A stretch of 64,000 nt of DNA from Clostridium_AF sediminicola. Lineage in GTDB: Bacteria; Bacillota; Clostridia; Clostridiales; Clostridiaceae. The stretch covers positions 682,001 to 746,000 of the forward strand of contig NZ_BAABMF010000001.1 in the NCBI RefSeq assembly GCF_050402865.1. Direction: 5' to 3'. Of this stretch, positions 36,297 to 45,249 are shown piece after piece (the stretch's first letter is position 1; each line of letters starts with the position of its first letter). A model generated the notes under the pieces. The model ran no database searches. It saw nothing but the letters and a program-made list of their open reading frames with translations, and was not told where the DNA came from. Position numbers and translations under genes: made by a program.

Positions 36297-37018
36297 ATTT
36301 CAGTCAACTCCAAGAATATATTTTCAAGGGATTCTTTATTTCCTACTTTTTCTCTTATTTCATTCATAGTTCCAACTGCAATAATCTTTCCTTTATTGAT
36401 AATGGCGATTCTATCACAAATTTTCTCTGCGACTTCTAAAATATGAGTTGAAAAGAAAACACTTTTCCCCTCATTACATCGTTCCCTCATTATTTCTTTT
36501 AATTGAAATGAAGATTTTGGGTCTAACCCTACCATTGGCTCATCTAGAATAAATACATCTGGATCATGTAACAAAGCTCCTATCAAAACAATTTTCTGCT
36601 GCATGCCATGGGAATAACTTCCGATAGGATCATTTATAACTTCTCTAAGTCCAAAGGTTTTTAAATATTTATTTATTCTCTCTACTTTTAATTTACTTTC
36701 TACTCCATAAACAGTTGCAATAAAGTTTAAATATTCTATTCCTTTGATTCTTTCATAAACTTCTGGATTATCAGGAACATAGCTAATGTGCTTTTTGGCT
36801 TTTATTATCTCTTTTTGATTATCGATACCATTTATTTTAATGGCTCCTTCATCTGGTTTTAACAATCCTACTATCATTTTAATTGTAGTTGTTTTTCCTG
36901 CTCCATTTGGTCCTAAAAAACCAAAAATTTCTCCTGGTTTAATATGAAAATTAATATTATCTACAGCCCGAATTTTCCCCTTATTGTATGACTTACTTAA
37001 GTTCTCTATTTTTAACAA
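36293..37018 (-). CDS. ABC transporter ATP-binding protein
   Basis: The 241-residue ATPase has Walker A GPNGAGKTTT near residue 38, Q-loop SYVPDNPEVY, signature SHGMQQK near 134 (a variant of LSGGQ), Walker B FILDEPMVGLD near 155 and the switch His in STHIL. It belongs to the ABC-2/CcmA exporter class. The start codon is TTG, with GGATGGTGA before it. It is paired with the permease that overlaps it and follows the PH-domain gene by 59 bases. Confidence 0.93.
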   Translation of the reverse strand: MLKIENLSKSYNKGKIRAVDNINFHIKPGEIFGFLGPNGAGKTTTIKMIVGLLKPDEGAIKINGIDNQKEIIKAKKHISYVPDNPEVYERIKGIEYLNFIATVYGVESKLKVERINKYLKTFGLREVINDPIGSYSHGMQQKIVLIGALLHDPDVFILDEPMVGLDPKSSFQLKEIMRERCNEGKSVFFSTHILEVAEKICDRIAIINKGKIIAVGTMNEIREKVGNKESLENIFLELTEI

Positions 37019-37077
37019 GATATCACCATCCTAAAAATTATTTATGTTGCATTTTAAATAATACAGCTAAAAGAAAT

Positions 37078-37611
37078 TTAATTATTCAATGCGAAAATAT
37101 TTTGATCAAAATTCTGTACAAAATCATCAAAATTATCTGGAGCAAGCAATAAGTATTTGTCTTCTAATTCCACTAACAACACTTTTGTTGAATTTGTATA
37201 AACGAGAGCTGACTCCCCATTAGCCAATTTAAACTTACCTTCTTTATAACTACCAGTTCCTGTTCCAAGTATCCTTTTGTTAGGTTGATACTCTTTTTCT
37301 TCATTCCAATCTATTACTTTTGCATTTAGAATTTCATTGTCCGTAACCTGAATACTAGTGAATCCAGAGATAAACTTAGCACTTAAAACATCCTTTTCTA
37401 TTTCAATTCCATTGAACAAAGGCATAATAAAAATTGCTCCAATAACCACAACACCTGCTATTGCTCCAGTTATAATTCCAATTAAATCTTTCTTTGAATT
37501 TTTACTTCCCTTCCTATAACTGTAAATCCTTTCAAATAATATTGCTATTATAAAAATAGTAATCCCTATAGTAAAAAAACTACTTGAACCTGCTAATGAT
37601 ATTTTATACAT
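37078..37611 (-). CDS. Membrane protein with bacterial PH-like domain
   Basis: The 177-residue protein has two helices (about 9-28 and 43-65). An extracytoplasmic or cytoplasmic domain follows (about 75-170) with SGFTSIQVTDNEILNAKV, ILGTGTGSYKEGKFKL and YLLLAPDNFDDFVQ. That layout is typical of the bacterial PH-like families such as PF10882. I cannot say what it binds. It is the first gene of the ABC exporter group, after AAAGGAG, and its promoter lies in a large palindrome. Confidence 0.7.
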   Translation of the reverse strand: MYKISLAGSSSFFTIGITIFIIAILFERIYSYRKGSKNSKKDLIGIITGAIAGVVVIGAIFIMPLFNGIEIEKDVLSAKFISGFTSIQVTDNEILNAKVIDWNEEKEYQPNKRILGTGTGSYKEGKFKLANGESALVYTNSTKVLLVELEDKYLLLAPDNFDDFVQNFDQNIFALNN

Positions 37612-37642
37612 ATAATCACTCCTTTAAATATTTTATAATAAT

Positions 37643-37695
37643 AAAACAATCATATCTGTTATATTTATATTATAACAGATATGATTGTTTTTCAA
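37643..37695 (-). promoter_or_regulatory. Promoter inside a 21-bp-arm palindrome
   Basis: Perfect arms (37643-37663 and 37671-37691) built on AACAATCATATCTGTTATA surround a 7-base centre. On the minus strand TTGAAA (37695-37690) and TATAAT (37674-37669) lie across it with a short 15-base spacer. This suits a repressor operator for the ABC exporter group, though a plain hairpin is also possible. Confidence 0.5.
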
Positions 37696-37722
37696 TAGCT
37701 TTTGAAAAAGTTTTAGAAGTTA

Positions 37723-37764
37723 AAAATGAAACCCTTAAGTAAATTCACTTAAGGGTTTCATTTT
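37723..37764 (-). terminator. Terminator of the sulfatase operon
   Basis: Perfect 18-bp arms built on AAAATGAAACCCTTAAGT around a 6-base loop lie immediately after the sulfatase stop. Confidence 0.85.
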
Positions 37765-39336
37765 TTATGCATGTTTGATTCTTGGCATACGCAAAGGCTC
37801 TTTTCCAAGCTCTGCCCATATATATTTCATAAATAACTCTGTTTTTAAATCTTTATACTGGGGATTATCCCATAAATTATTTAATTCTTTAGGATCATTC
37901 TGTAAATCAAATAATTCACCATAAGTTTTATTATAATAAACTGTTAATTTATATCTTTTATCAACATAAGTTTTCAAATGAATTGTAGTAGGTTCATGTC
38001 TATTTTCGCAGATTATACTTTCTCTAATCTCTTCTTTTTCTCCTAACCACACTTTACTCTGATCGATACCTGTCATATCACAAGGAATTTTTATTCCTGA
38101 TAATGATAATATTGTTGGCGCAATATCAACTAATGATACTAAGCTATCGCTCTTTTTCCCTCTATTCACTTTCCCTGGATACTTTACAATGAACGGCACT
38201 TTTATCATATCTTCATAGTGAAAAGGTCCCTTCCTTATAAGTCCATGCTGACCAAAGAAATGTCCATGATCTGTTGTGAATATAATAATAGTTTCATTAT
38301 CTAAATTTAATTCGTCTAATTTATCTAATATTTTACCAATGTACTTATCCATCATACTTACCATACCATAATACAATGCAACATCTTTTTTTAGTTCTTC
38401 TCTTTTTTGACGGTGTGAATGGCAACCATGAATTTCCCAACCAGTTTCTTTATACTCAGAGAAATCTGGTAGTTCTTCTTGAGTCATTTTAAAATGTGGT
38501 GGATTCTTATCATGCTCCCCTGGAACTAACCCATCCACAGTTATATTATCTGGATCATACATTGAGGCCCAAGGCTCAGGAACAAAATATTCTGGATGGG
38601 GATCGAAGAAACTTGACCACAAAAAGAAACTTTCATCATTTTCTTTGTACTCTTCTAATTTTGCATTAGTTCTATCAGCTATCCATGCATTATAATGATA
38701 TTCTTCAGGGATATCCCATACTCCCCAATTTCGTTTTGCATTATAAAATCCATTCTTTTCTTTAACCAATTCCTCTATCCTTGGATATTCTTTTGGATCC
38801 ATATTTCCAGTAGGTTTCAAATAATAATCACGCCAATTTTTAGCTCCTTTTTCTTCAAGCCATAATGCGTAATGTTGCCCTATATGAGCTTCATTTGTAT
38901 GATTTCGTGCTAATTCAGCAACTTCAAAGCCATAAAATATCTCGTTATAATTTTTCCAAAAATCCAAATCCTGCATTATTGGATATGCTTCTAAAGACGG
39001 GTACTCTTCTGTTGATCGTAATGGTTGAAAATGTGCTTTACCAATAAGTGCTGTTCTATAGCCATTTGCCATGTAGTCCTCGCCTACTGTGTGTTCATCC
39101 TCTAATAACTTTGTTCCAAGGGTCCAAGCTCCATGTTGGCTGGGATATTTACCTGTAATTATAGAGGCTCTTGTCGGTGTACATGTAGGGTTTGGACAAT
39201 ATGCCCTCGTAAAAGTTGTACCATCATCAACTAATCTATCAAGATTTGGTGTAGAAATTTCATCATTGAAAGCACCTATTGTATTCCAATGCTGTTGGTC
39301 ACTAGTAATTAATAATATATTAGGTCGTTTGCTCAT
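37765..39336 (-). CDS. Sulfatase (cysteine type)
   Basis: The 523-residue protein is a type I sulfatase. The metal ligands are in ITSDQQ at the N-terminus. The modification motif CTPTR is at 52-56, followed by ASIITGKYPSQHG, where the Cys becomes formylglycine. TTDHGHFFGQHGLIRKGPF near residue 355 supplies further active-site residues. There is no signal peptide, so it acts in the cytoplasm. The Cys form in an anaerobe needs an anSME radical-SAM enzyme, which is not in this window. Its place behind a sugar ABC importer points to a sulfated sugar or glycan fragment as substrate. Confidence 0.93.
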   Translation of the reverse strand: MSKRPNILLITSDQQHWNTIGAFNDEISTPNLDRLVDDGTTFTRAYCPNPTCTPTRASIITGKYPSQHGAWTLGTKLLEDEHTVGEDYMANGYRTALIGKAHFQPLRSTEEYPSLEAYPIMQDLDFWKNYNEIFYGFEVAELARNHTNEAHIGQHYALWLEEKGAKNWRDYYLKPTGNMDPKEYPRIEELVKEKNGFYNAKRNWGVWDIPEEYHYNAWIADRTNAKLEEYKENDESFFLWSSFFDPHPEYFVPEPWASMYDPDNITVDGLVPGEHDKNPPHFKMTQEELPDFSEYKETGWEIHGCHSHRQKREELKKDVALYYGMVSMMDKYIGKILDKLDELNLDNETIIIFTTDHGHFFGQHGLIRKGPFHYEDMIKVPFIVKYPGKVNRGKKSDSLVSLVDIAPTILSLSGIKIPCDMTGIDQSKVWLGEKEEIRESIICENRHEPTTIHLKTYVDKRYKLTVYYNKTYGELFDLQNDPKELNNLWDNPQYKDLKTELFMKYIWAELGKEPLRMPRIKHA

Positions 39337-39436
39337 ACTTTACTCCTTTTTATTAATTCAATATTTGAACTTATTCTATATATTTATATTATGCTTTCTT
39401 TCATACCAGTACTTTACGAAAAATAAAAGCATACCT

Positions 39437-40264
39437 TTATTCTTTTACCGCTCCAGCAGTTAATCCTTGAATCATATATTTTTGTAAGAATATAAATAAA
39501 ATCAACAATGGGATACTAGACATAACAGACACAGTCATAACATTGCCCCAGTCATAAGATAATTCTCCTAAATATCTAAGTGAAATACCTGTAGATAATG
39601 TACGTAATTTATCATTAGTTACAAGAGTCAAACAGTATAAATAGTCATCCCATGCTATTAAAAATGTATATAATCCAATAGCTAAAATTCCTGGGCTACA
39701 CAAAGGAAGTACCACTCTAAATAATGCTGAAAATCTACCACATCCATCTATAGATGCAGCTTCCTCAAGTGCTCTTGGGATATCATCAAAGAAACCTTTC
39801 ATAAGCCAAATACAAAATGGTACAGTAGCTGATGTTAATGCTAGTACAAGTCCCATCCTAGTATTTAATAGCCCTACATTTTTATAGGTTGAATATAATG
39901 CCGTTATTATACCTACAACAGGAAACATTGCTGTAGCCAAAAAAGCCATTAAAATAATGTTACTTCCTTTAAACTTATATCTAGAAAACCCATATCCACC
40001 TAATATAGAAACAAATACCGTTATTAATGTAGTCATACCTGCTGTTATAAAGTTATTAAAGTAATATGTCATAAATATTTTATCTTTTAAAATATTTATA
40101 TAATTTTCTATTGTTGGATTCTTTGGTATCCAATCTGGTGGAAGTTTATATACCGATAAGCTACTCTTAAATGATGTTGTAAACATCCATAATATCGGAC
40201 AGATTAGTAATGCAACCATAAAAATAACAAATAAATAATCCTTTAATTTAGCTTTTCTATTCAT
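39437..40264 (-). CDS. Carbohydrate ABC transporter permease, MalG type
   Basis: The 275-residue membrane protein has six hydrophobic segments. The ATPase-coupling EAA loop is EEAASIDGCGRFSALFRVVLP near residue 190, and the C-terminus is IQGLTAGAVKE, typical of CUT1 MalG-like permeases. It works with the MalF-like gene 12 bases upstream and the binding protein. GGAGG precedes the start. No ATPase gene is in the group. Confidence 0.93.
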   Translation of the reverse strand: MNRKAKLKDYLFVIFMVALLICPILWMFTTSFKSSLSVYKLPPDWIPKNPTIENYINILKDKIFMTYYFNNFITAGMTTLITVFVSILGGYGFSRYKFKGSNIILMAFLATAMFPVVGIITALYSTYKNVGLLNTRMGLVLALTSATVPFCIWLMKGFFDDIPRALEEAASIDGCGRFSALFRVVLPLCSPGILAIGLYTFLIAWDDYLYCLTLVTNDKLRTLSTGISLRYLGELSYDWGNVMTVSVMSSIPLLILFIFLQKYMIQGLTAGAVKE

Positions 40265-40276
40265 ACTAACACCTCC

Positions 40277-41224
40277 TTAATCATGTACTGTTTTAAATAA
40301 TTTATTGTATAATGCAGAGAATACTAACAATAATGCTAACCAAACTGTTGATACTGCTGCACCTTTACCAAAGTTTAAATTAACAAATGAATTTTTATAA
40401 GTCAAAATTGCCAATGTTGTTGTTTGATTCATAGGTCCACCACCAGTCATAATCCAGAACAACGGAAATTGCTTGAAGTTTTCAATAATAGAAATCAACA
40501 ATGTTGATTTTATAACACTACTTAACATTGGAAGTGTTATATGGAAAAATGTTTGCATTTTATTTGCTCCATCAATTGTTGCAGCTTCAAATAAATCTTT
40601 TGGTATTGACTGAAGTCCTGCCAACATCATAATTGTCATAAATGGCATTTGTCTCCACAATGCAGCAATAGTTACACTTGGAAGAGCAAATTTCACACTA
40701 GTTACCCAAGCAATAGGTTCTTGTATAATATTTAATTTCACCAATAAATAATTAAGAACTCCATATTGAGGTTGAAAAATCCACATCCACAATAATGCTG
40801 TTATTACTGTAGGAATAACCCAAGGTAAGAGTACAATACTTCTAGTAAAACTTCTACCTTTCATATCTTTATTTAAAGCCATTGCTAATGCTAATCCCAA
40901 TATAAATAATAATGCTACAACAAAAATCATATATTTAAACGTTGTAAAAGTAGAAGTAATTATTTCTCCTTCACTAAAAAGTTCTTTATAATTAGCAAAA
41001 TTATTCCATGTGTTTGTATTATTTGCACTTAATTTATAATCAAAGAAACTCATAAAAACTGACTTCACTATTGGAAAAAAAGTTGTGAATCCTACGATTA
41101 AAACTGCCGGTAAAATTAGCGTTATAGCAAAAATTGTATCTTGTTTCTTTTTCCCCATCTTTTTAAAAATCTTGTTGGGTTTAAATCTGACTTCTTTACT
41201 TACAGAAGTTGAAGATTCATTCAT
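40277..41224 (-). CDS. Carbohydrate ABC transporter permease, MalF type
   Basis: The 315-residue membrane protein has a basic N-terminal tail and about six helices. The EAA loop is FEAATIDGANKMQTFFHITLP near residue 220. This is the UgpA/MalF-like CUT1 partner. GGGAGG lies before the ATG. The 195 bases between it and the binding-protein gene hold a stem-loop and a dispersed-repeat copy. Confidence 0.93.
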   Translation of the reverse strand: MNESSTSVSKEVRFKPNKIFKKMGKKKQDTIFAITLILPAVLIVGFTTFFPIVKSVFMSFFDYKLSANNTNTWNNFANYKELFSEGEIITSTFTTFKYMIFVVALLFILGLALAMALNKDMKGRSFTRSIVLLPWVIPTVITALLWMWIFQPQYGVLNYLLVKLNIIQEPIAWVTSVKFALPSVTIAALWRQMPFMTIMMLAGLQSIPKDLFEAATIDGANKMQTFFHITLPMLSSVIKSTLLISIIENFKQFPLFWIMTGGGPMNQTTTLAILTYKNSFVNLNFGKGAAVSTVWLALLLVFSALYNKLFKTVHD

Positions 41225-41240
41225 AAATTAACCTCCCTAT

Positions 41241-41320
41241 ATAATGCACAGTGCACAGCTTACAATGCACCATTAATGTTGATTTTCTTGCAGAAAATCT
41301 TTAACTAATACTTTATATGC
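41241..41320. repeat. Dispersed repeat, third copy
   Basis: The stretch has TGCACAGTGCACAG-type imperfect units, then GATTTTCTTGCAGAAAATC (itself an inverted repeat) and TTTAACTAATACTTTA. The last parts match 8258-8291 in about 9 of 10 positions. No coding sense is seen. Confidence 0.55.
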
Positions 41321-41359
41321 CGCTTAGATTAGTATAAAATTTTGTTTCTATTTTATAAC

Positions 41360-41395
41360 ACACTAGTATTCAATTTTATTATTGAATACTAGTGT
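41360..41395 (-). other. Stem-loop between binding-protein and permease genes
   Basis: Perfect 14-bp arms ACACTAGTATTCAA and TTGAATACTAGTGT lie 25 bases after the binding-protein stop. No T-run follows on the minus strand. Such structures often protect the abundant binding-protein mRNA while limiting read-through to permeases. Confidence 0.55.
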
Positions 41396-41419
41396 CAATA
41401 TTATAAATCTAAAATGTTT

Positions 41420-42712
41420 CTATTTTAAAATTTCTTTTAATTTAGCATCTAACTTCTTAACTGCATCTTCTGTACTTTCATTACCAATAGTAGCAGCTTG
41501 TACCGCAGAAGTAATTTCTAACAATGCATTTTCCATATTTGGATTTTGTTTAGCAAGAGCTTTTACTCCATTTAAACTATCCTTAATTGGACTAATAAAT
41601 TCACCTGTTAACTCAACTGATTTTGTACCTGGTAAGAAAGGTAGAGTATTATAATATTCTTGTAACACTTTTTCTGAAGTAGCAAATTGTACAAATTTAG
41701 CAGCTGCTTCTTTATTTTTTGAATCTTTCATTATAAGAAGTTCATGTGCTTCTAAAAGACTTAATCCTTCTGTAGCTTTTGTTGCAGGCATTGGTGCAAT
41801 GGCAACCTTCTCTTTTATTTCTGGATTTATACCAAACACTCCACTTGTTCCCCATACTTGGTCAAAATACATACCTAATCTTCCTATTGCCATTAAATTT
41901 CTTAAATCTTTCAATTTTGCAGTTTCTGGATTTAATTTATTAGTATAAATCTCTTTTAAGAAATTAAATGCATCAATGTTCTGTTGTGTATTTACATCTA
42001 CTTCACCTTTATCGTTGTATATGCCACCACCATAACTGAACATAACACTTAAAACTGAATTTCCGCTTATTGGAACTGAAGCAGTTGTCTCACCTAAGCC
42101 ATATACACTATTTCCATCTTTATCTTTAAGCTGGCTTATTTTTTCTGCATAATCAACCATCTCTTCATATGTTTTTGGTGGAGCATTAGGATCTAATCCT
42201 GCTTGCTCAAATAAATCTTTGTTATAAACCATTACGTAAGGACTGCATATCCATGGTGCCGCATATAACTTACCATCTGCAGACATAGCATCTTTAACCC
42301 CTGGATAAATATCATCTATGTATTCTTTGCTTAGCAACTCATCCAATGGTTCCAAATAACCAGAACTCACATACGCATTAAAACTAGAAGTTTCTCCATG
42401 TACAACATCTGGTGCATCACCTGCATTAGCCATTACCAATACTTGCTGTTTAAGGTCTCCATAAGGATAGCTAATGAATTCGATTTTAATATCTGGATTC
42501 TCAGCTTCGAAATCACTTGCCATTTTTGTGTAAAATTGCTCAGTTGCTTTTTCTAAAAGTCCATAAGTTGCAAATTTAATTGTAACTTTTTCATCAGTTT
42601 TTGCATCCCCACTTCCACTATTATCAGTTGAATTTCCACATCCAACTACTGAAAATACCATTGCAGAAGCAATAAGAGCTGTAGTAATTTTTTTAAACAC
42701 ATTCTTCAACAT
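41420..42712 (-). CDS. Sugar ABC transporter substrate-binding lipoprotein
   Basis: The 430-residue protein has a lipoprotein signal peptide ending MVFSVVGC (Cys near residue 25) and a Ser/Gly/Asp linker. A mature family 1 solute-binding domain follows: VTIKFATYGLLEKAT at its start, NAGDAPDVVHGE near 118, and PWICSPYVMVYNKDLFEQAGLD near 160. It captures a carbohydrate outside the cell for the two permeases. It is the first and probably most expressed gene of the operon. Confidence 0.93.
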   Translation of the reverse strand: MLKNVFKKITTALIASAMVFSVVGCGNSTDNSGSGDAKTDEKVTIKFATYGLLEKATEQFYTKMASDFEAENPDIKIEFISYPYGDLKQQVLVMANAGDAPDVVHGETSSFNAYVSSGYLEPLDELLSKEYIDDIYPGVKDAMSADGKLYAAPWICSPYVMVYNKDLFEQAGLDPNAPPKTYEEMVDYAEKISQLKDKDGNSVYGLGETTASVPISGNSVLSVMFSYGGGIYNDKGEVDVNTQQNIDAFNFLKEIYTNKLNPETAKLKDLRNLMAIGRLGMYFDQVWGTSGVFGINPEIKEKVAIAPMPATKATEGLSLLEAHELLIMKDSKNKEAAAKFVQFATSEKVLQEYYNTLPFLPGTKSVELTGEFISPIKDSLNGVKALAKQNPNMENALLEITSAVQAATIGNESTEDAVKKLDAKLKEILK

Positions 42713-42759
42713 TGTATAACCCCCTATTTATTTTAATATTTGAATTAATGTATATTCAC

Positions 42760-42788
42760 ATATTAAAACGTTTACCCTTGTTTGTCAA
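42760..42788 (-). promoter_or_regulatory. Promoter and possible operator of the sugar/sulfatase operon
   Basis: On the minus strand TTGACA (42788-42783), a 17-base spacer and TAATAT (42765-42760) are present. The palindrome AAACGTTT (42766-42773) lies in the spacer and could bind the divergent ROK regulator. The rest of the 320-base divergent region 42713-43032 is AT-rich with no other clear element. Confidence 0.65.
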
Positions 42789-43032
42789 TGCCTTTTTTTA
42801 CTAATTTACTGTTTGTTTTATAATTTCTTCTAATTTTTGTGAAGTTTCTTTGTGAAATCCACTCTATTATTTCATATTTTGAATAATTATCAGTTTTTTT
42901 TATCAAAAGTCAATTTTTTATGTAGTTAAAAATATTATTATTTGCTATACTAAAGATAAGCTTTAACTAAAATAAGGCTTGTTAAATTTTTTCAGATTCT
43001 GAATTTTCAAAATAAATAACAGGAGATTGTTT

Positions 43033-44232
43033 ATGAAATTAAAAGATGTGAAGAAAAAAAATATATCTAAAATTTTAAAACTAATAAAAAAAGAAGGTCC
43101 TATATCAAAAAAAGATCTTTCAAAGTTAACTGGTTTATCTGCTGGTTCATTAACTGGTATTTGTAATGAACTTATCGATATACATGTTCTTGAAGAAGTT
43201 GGCTCTGTATCAAAATATAATTCAGGTAGAAAAAAAATACTGCTAAACATAAATTACAACTATAAAAAAGTTATTGGTATTGATATAAAAAATAAATTCA
43301 CTACTATCTTAATTACTAATATTAATGGTGAAATAATTCACGAAAAGAAATTACTCACTGACAAAAGCATCGCCCCTCATGCTTTCTTAGAAAAAGTTTG
43401 CTCAAATTTAAAAAATATTTTATTAGAAAATAATATAGCGAATAATATGATTTTAGGTATTGGTGTTGGTATTCTTGGAGGTGTGAATAAAGAAAAGAAT
43501 TCAACAGATTATCCTATTGGTTTTTGGAATACGGAAGTTCCCGTAAAAGAAATTTTAGAAAACTTATTAAATCTACCTGTTATAGTAGATAATAATGTTA
43601 AAAATTTAGCTATCCTAGAATTATTTTTAGATGACTCATTAGATAACTTCTTTTTTCTAAAGTACGGTAGCGGAATTGGAGGTTCTATTGTTTCTAATCA
43701 AAAGATTTTCTACGGTTATAATAGTTTAGCTGGTGAGATGGGCCATACAATATTACTTCCCTCAGGAGATTATTGTCCTATTTGTAAAAGAAGAGGTTGC
43801 CTAGAAAGTACTATTTCCTTCAAGGCCATCTTAAATAAAGTTTCTAATGAATTTAGCGATTCAAATTATCCATTACTATATAATTTAGCTGATGGAAAAA
43901 AAGAAAATATTTCTATAGAGATAATACTCAAAGCTGCCGAACTAGGTTCCGTTCAAATTTGTGAATTGCTAAGGTACTCTGCTGAATTGCTAGCAATTTC
44001 CATAATTAATACTATAAGCCTACTTTCACCCAAGAAAATTGTATTATGTGGTAAGTTATTCCAAAACAATCTCTATCTAAATTATCTATACAGTAATATT
44101 TATAATCTACAATTAATTGATATTAAAGACAAACTTCAAATAAGTAAGATTAGTAGTGATATAGAAAAACTAGCCCCTGCAATAACAGTTATTCATGAAC
44201 TTTTTTATGATAAACTTTATTTATACCTATGA
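43033..44232 (+). CDS. ROK family transcriptional regulator
   Basis: The 399-residue protein has an N-terminal winged helix (KEGPISKKDLSKLTGLSAGSL, about 20-40). A ROK domain follows with IGIDIKN near 80, VVDNNVKNLA-like sequence near 190, the sugar/zinc region SLAGEMGHTILLP near 235 and CPICKRRGCLES near 250. NagC/XylR-type ROK proteins repress sugar genes until a sugar binds. It is divergent from the binding-protein/sulfatase operon and should control it. The ATG at 43033 follows AGGAG by 7 bases. Confidence 0.93.
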   Translation: MKLKDVKKKNISKILKLIKKEGPISKKDLSKLTGLSAGSLTGICNELIDIHVLEEVGSVSKYNSGRKKILLNINYNYKKVIGIDIKNKFTTILITNINGEIIHEKKLLTDKSIAPHAFLEKVCSNLKNILLENNIANNMILGIGVGILGGVNKEKNSTDYPIGFWNTEVPVKEILENLLNLPVIVDNNVKNLAILELFLDDSLDNFFFLKYGSGIGGSIVSNQKIFYGYNSLAGEMGHTILLPSGDYCPICKRRGCLESTISFKAILNKVSNEFSDSNYPLLYNLADGKKENISIEIILKAAELGSVQICELLRYSAELLAISIINTISLLSPKKIVLCGKLFQNNLYLNYLYSNIYNLQLIDIKDKLQISKISSDIEKLAPAITVIHELFYDKLYLYL

Positions 44233-44256
44233 TAAAATTAAGTATTAATCAAATAT

Positions 44257-44285
44257 AAGCCAATATCAAATTTAAATATTGGCTT
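44257..44285 (+). terminator. Hairpin after the ROK gene
   Basis: Arms AAGCCAATAT and ATATTGGCTT with a 9-base loop overlap the end of the convergent flavoprotein gene. Only short T-runs follow, so it is a weak terminator. Confidence 0.45.
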
Positions 44286-44907
44286 TAAAATTCTTTAACT
44301 TTTCTTTTGCTTTTTCTCTTAATTCCAATGTTTTTAAAAGTTTTTTTCCTAATTTGTATGCATTTAACATAACCTCTCCATCATTTTTAGCTTCACCCGC
44401 AGAAACTAACCTTAACACTTTAAGAACATCTACCACTCTATACCCCAAAGCTGTAAGAGTTTTTTCCATAGAAATAGCAGTATATCCCATATCATTTTCG
44501 TTATCTTGTTCACAAACAGCAATCACTGAAGCATATTTCCACCCCAAGGCTTCATTCAATCCCATCCATACCGAACGATCTTCTTCATCAAATATTTCAT
44601 AACAATATAATCTATCTAAAAAAGCCTTCATATCCGCAGTCATATTATAAAAATAAGTAGGTGATCCAATGATCATAGCATCTGCTTCTAAAATCTTAGG
44701 ATATAATTTTTGCATATCATCTTTTATAACACATTTATATGTATCTTTACACCCCTCGCATCCACAACAATCTTTGTAATTATAATCACTTAAATAAATT
44801 AATTCTACTTCAAAATTCTTTTTTTCAAAAGCTTTTAAAGCTTCTTTTACCAGAATTGACGTATTGCCCTTTTTTCTTCTACTTCCTACAATTCCAATAA
44901 CTTTCAC
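44272..44907 (-). CDS. Iron-sulfur flavoprotein / NADPH-dependent FMN reductase family
   Basis: The 211-residue flavodoxin-like protein has the FMN loop GSRRKKGNTSIL near residue 8. A cysteine cluster CCGCEGCKDTYKC (near 47-60) resembles that of iron-sulfur flavoproteins, then GSPTYFYNMTADMKAFLDR binds FMN. The cluster spacing suggests an Fe-S site, as in archaeal and clostridial Isf proteins that move electrons. GTG at 44907 has GGGGG 7 bases before it and is preferred over the TTG two codons earlier. The DUF2164 gene lies 21 bases upstream and may be cotranscribed. Confidence 0.87.
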   Translation of the reverse strand: MKVIGIVGSRRKKGNTSILVKEALKAFEKKNFEVELIYLSDYNYKDCCGCEGCKDTYKCVIKDDMQKLYPKILEADAMIIGSPTYFYNMTADMKAFLDRLYCYEIFDEEDRSVWMGLNEALGWKYASVIAVCEQDNENDMGYTAISMEKTLTALGYRVVDVLKVLRLVSAGEAKNDGEVMLNAYKLGKKLLKTLELREKAKEKLKNFKANI

Positions 44908-44928
44908 AAACAATCCCCCTATTCCAAA

Positions 44929-45165
44929 TTATCTTTTACGTATTTCTAAGCCATACATATCATCAATCTTATCAGTCATAAAAGCAATACTGTCTTTTAC
45001 TCCTTTATTGTAAATTTCTGGCGCTATATTTTCCATAATAAAATCCAAGAATAACATTGAAGCTAATTCTCCAATCTCTTCATCTCTCTCCTCATAGAAA
45101 AATTTTTTAATCTCTTCAATAATAAGATCTCTATTTTCTTTATTTAGCTCTATTTTTTTATTCAT
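44929..45165 (-). CDS. DUF2164 family protein
   Basis: The 78-residue protein matches DUF2164: IELNKENRDLIIEEIKKFF, EERDEEIGELASMLFLDF and IYNKGVKDSIA in order. It is small, helical and acidic; its function is not known. GGAGG precedes the ATG. It lies just before the flavoprotein gene. Confidence 0.88.
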   Translation of the reverse strand: MNKKIELNKENRDLIIEEIKKFFYEERDEEIGELASMLFLDFIMENIAPEIYNKGVKDSIAFMTDKIDDMYGLEIRKR

Positions 45166-45249
45166 TTGTTTCCTCCTATTTTCTAGATAAATCTAAAAAT
45201 TAATATAAATTGTTCTTAGATGATGCTTTCCTTCATTGTGCTTTATAAA

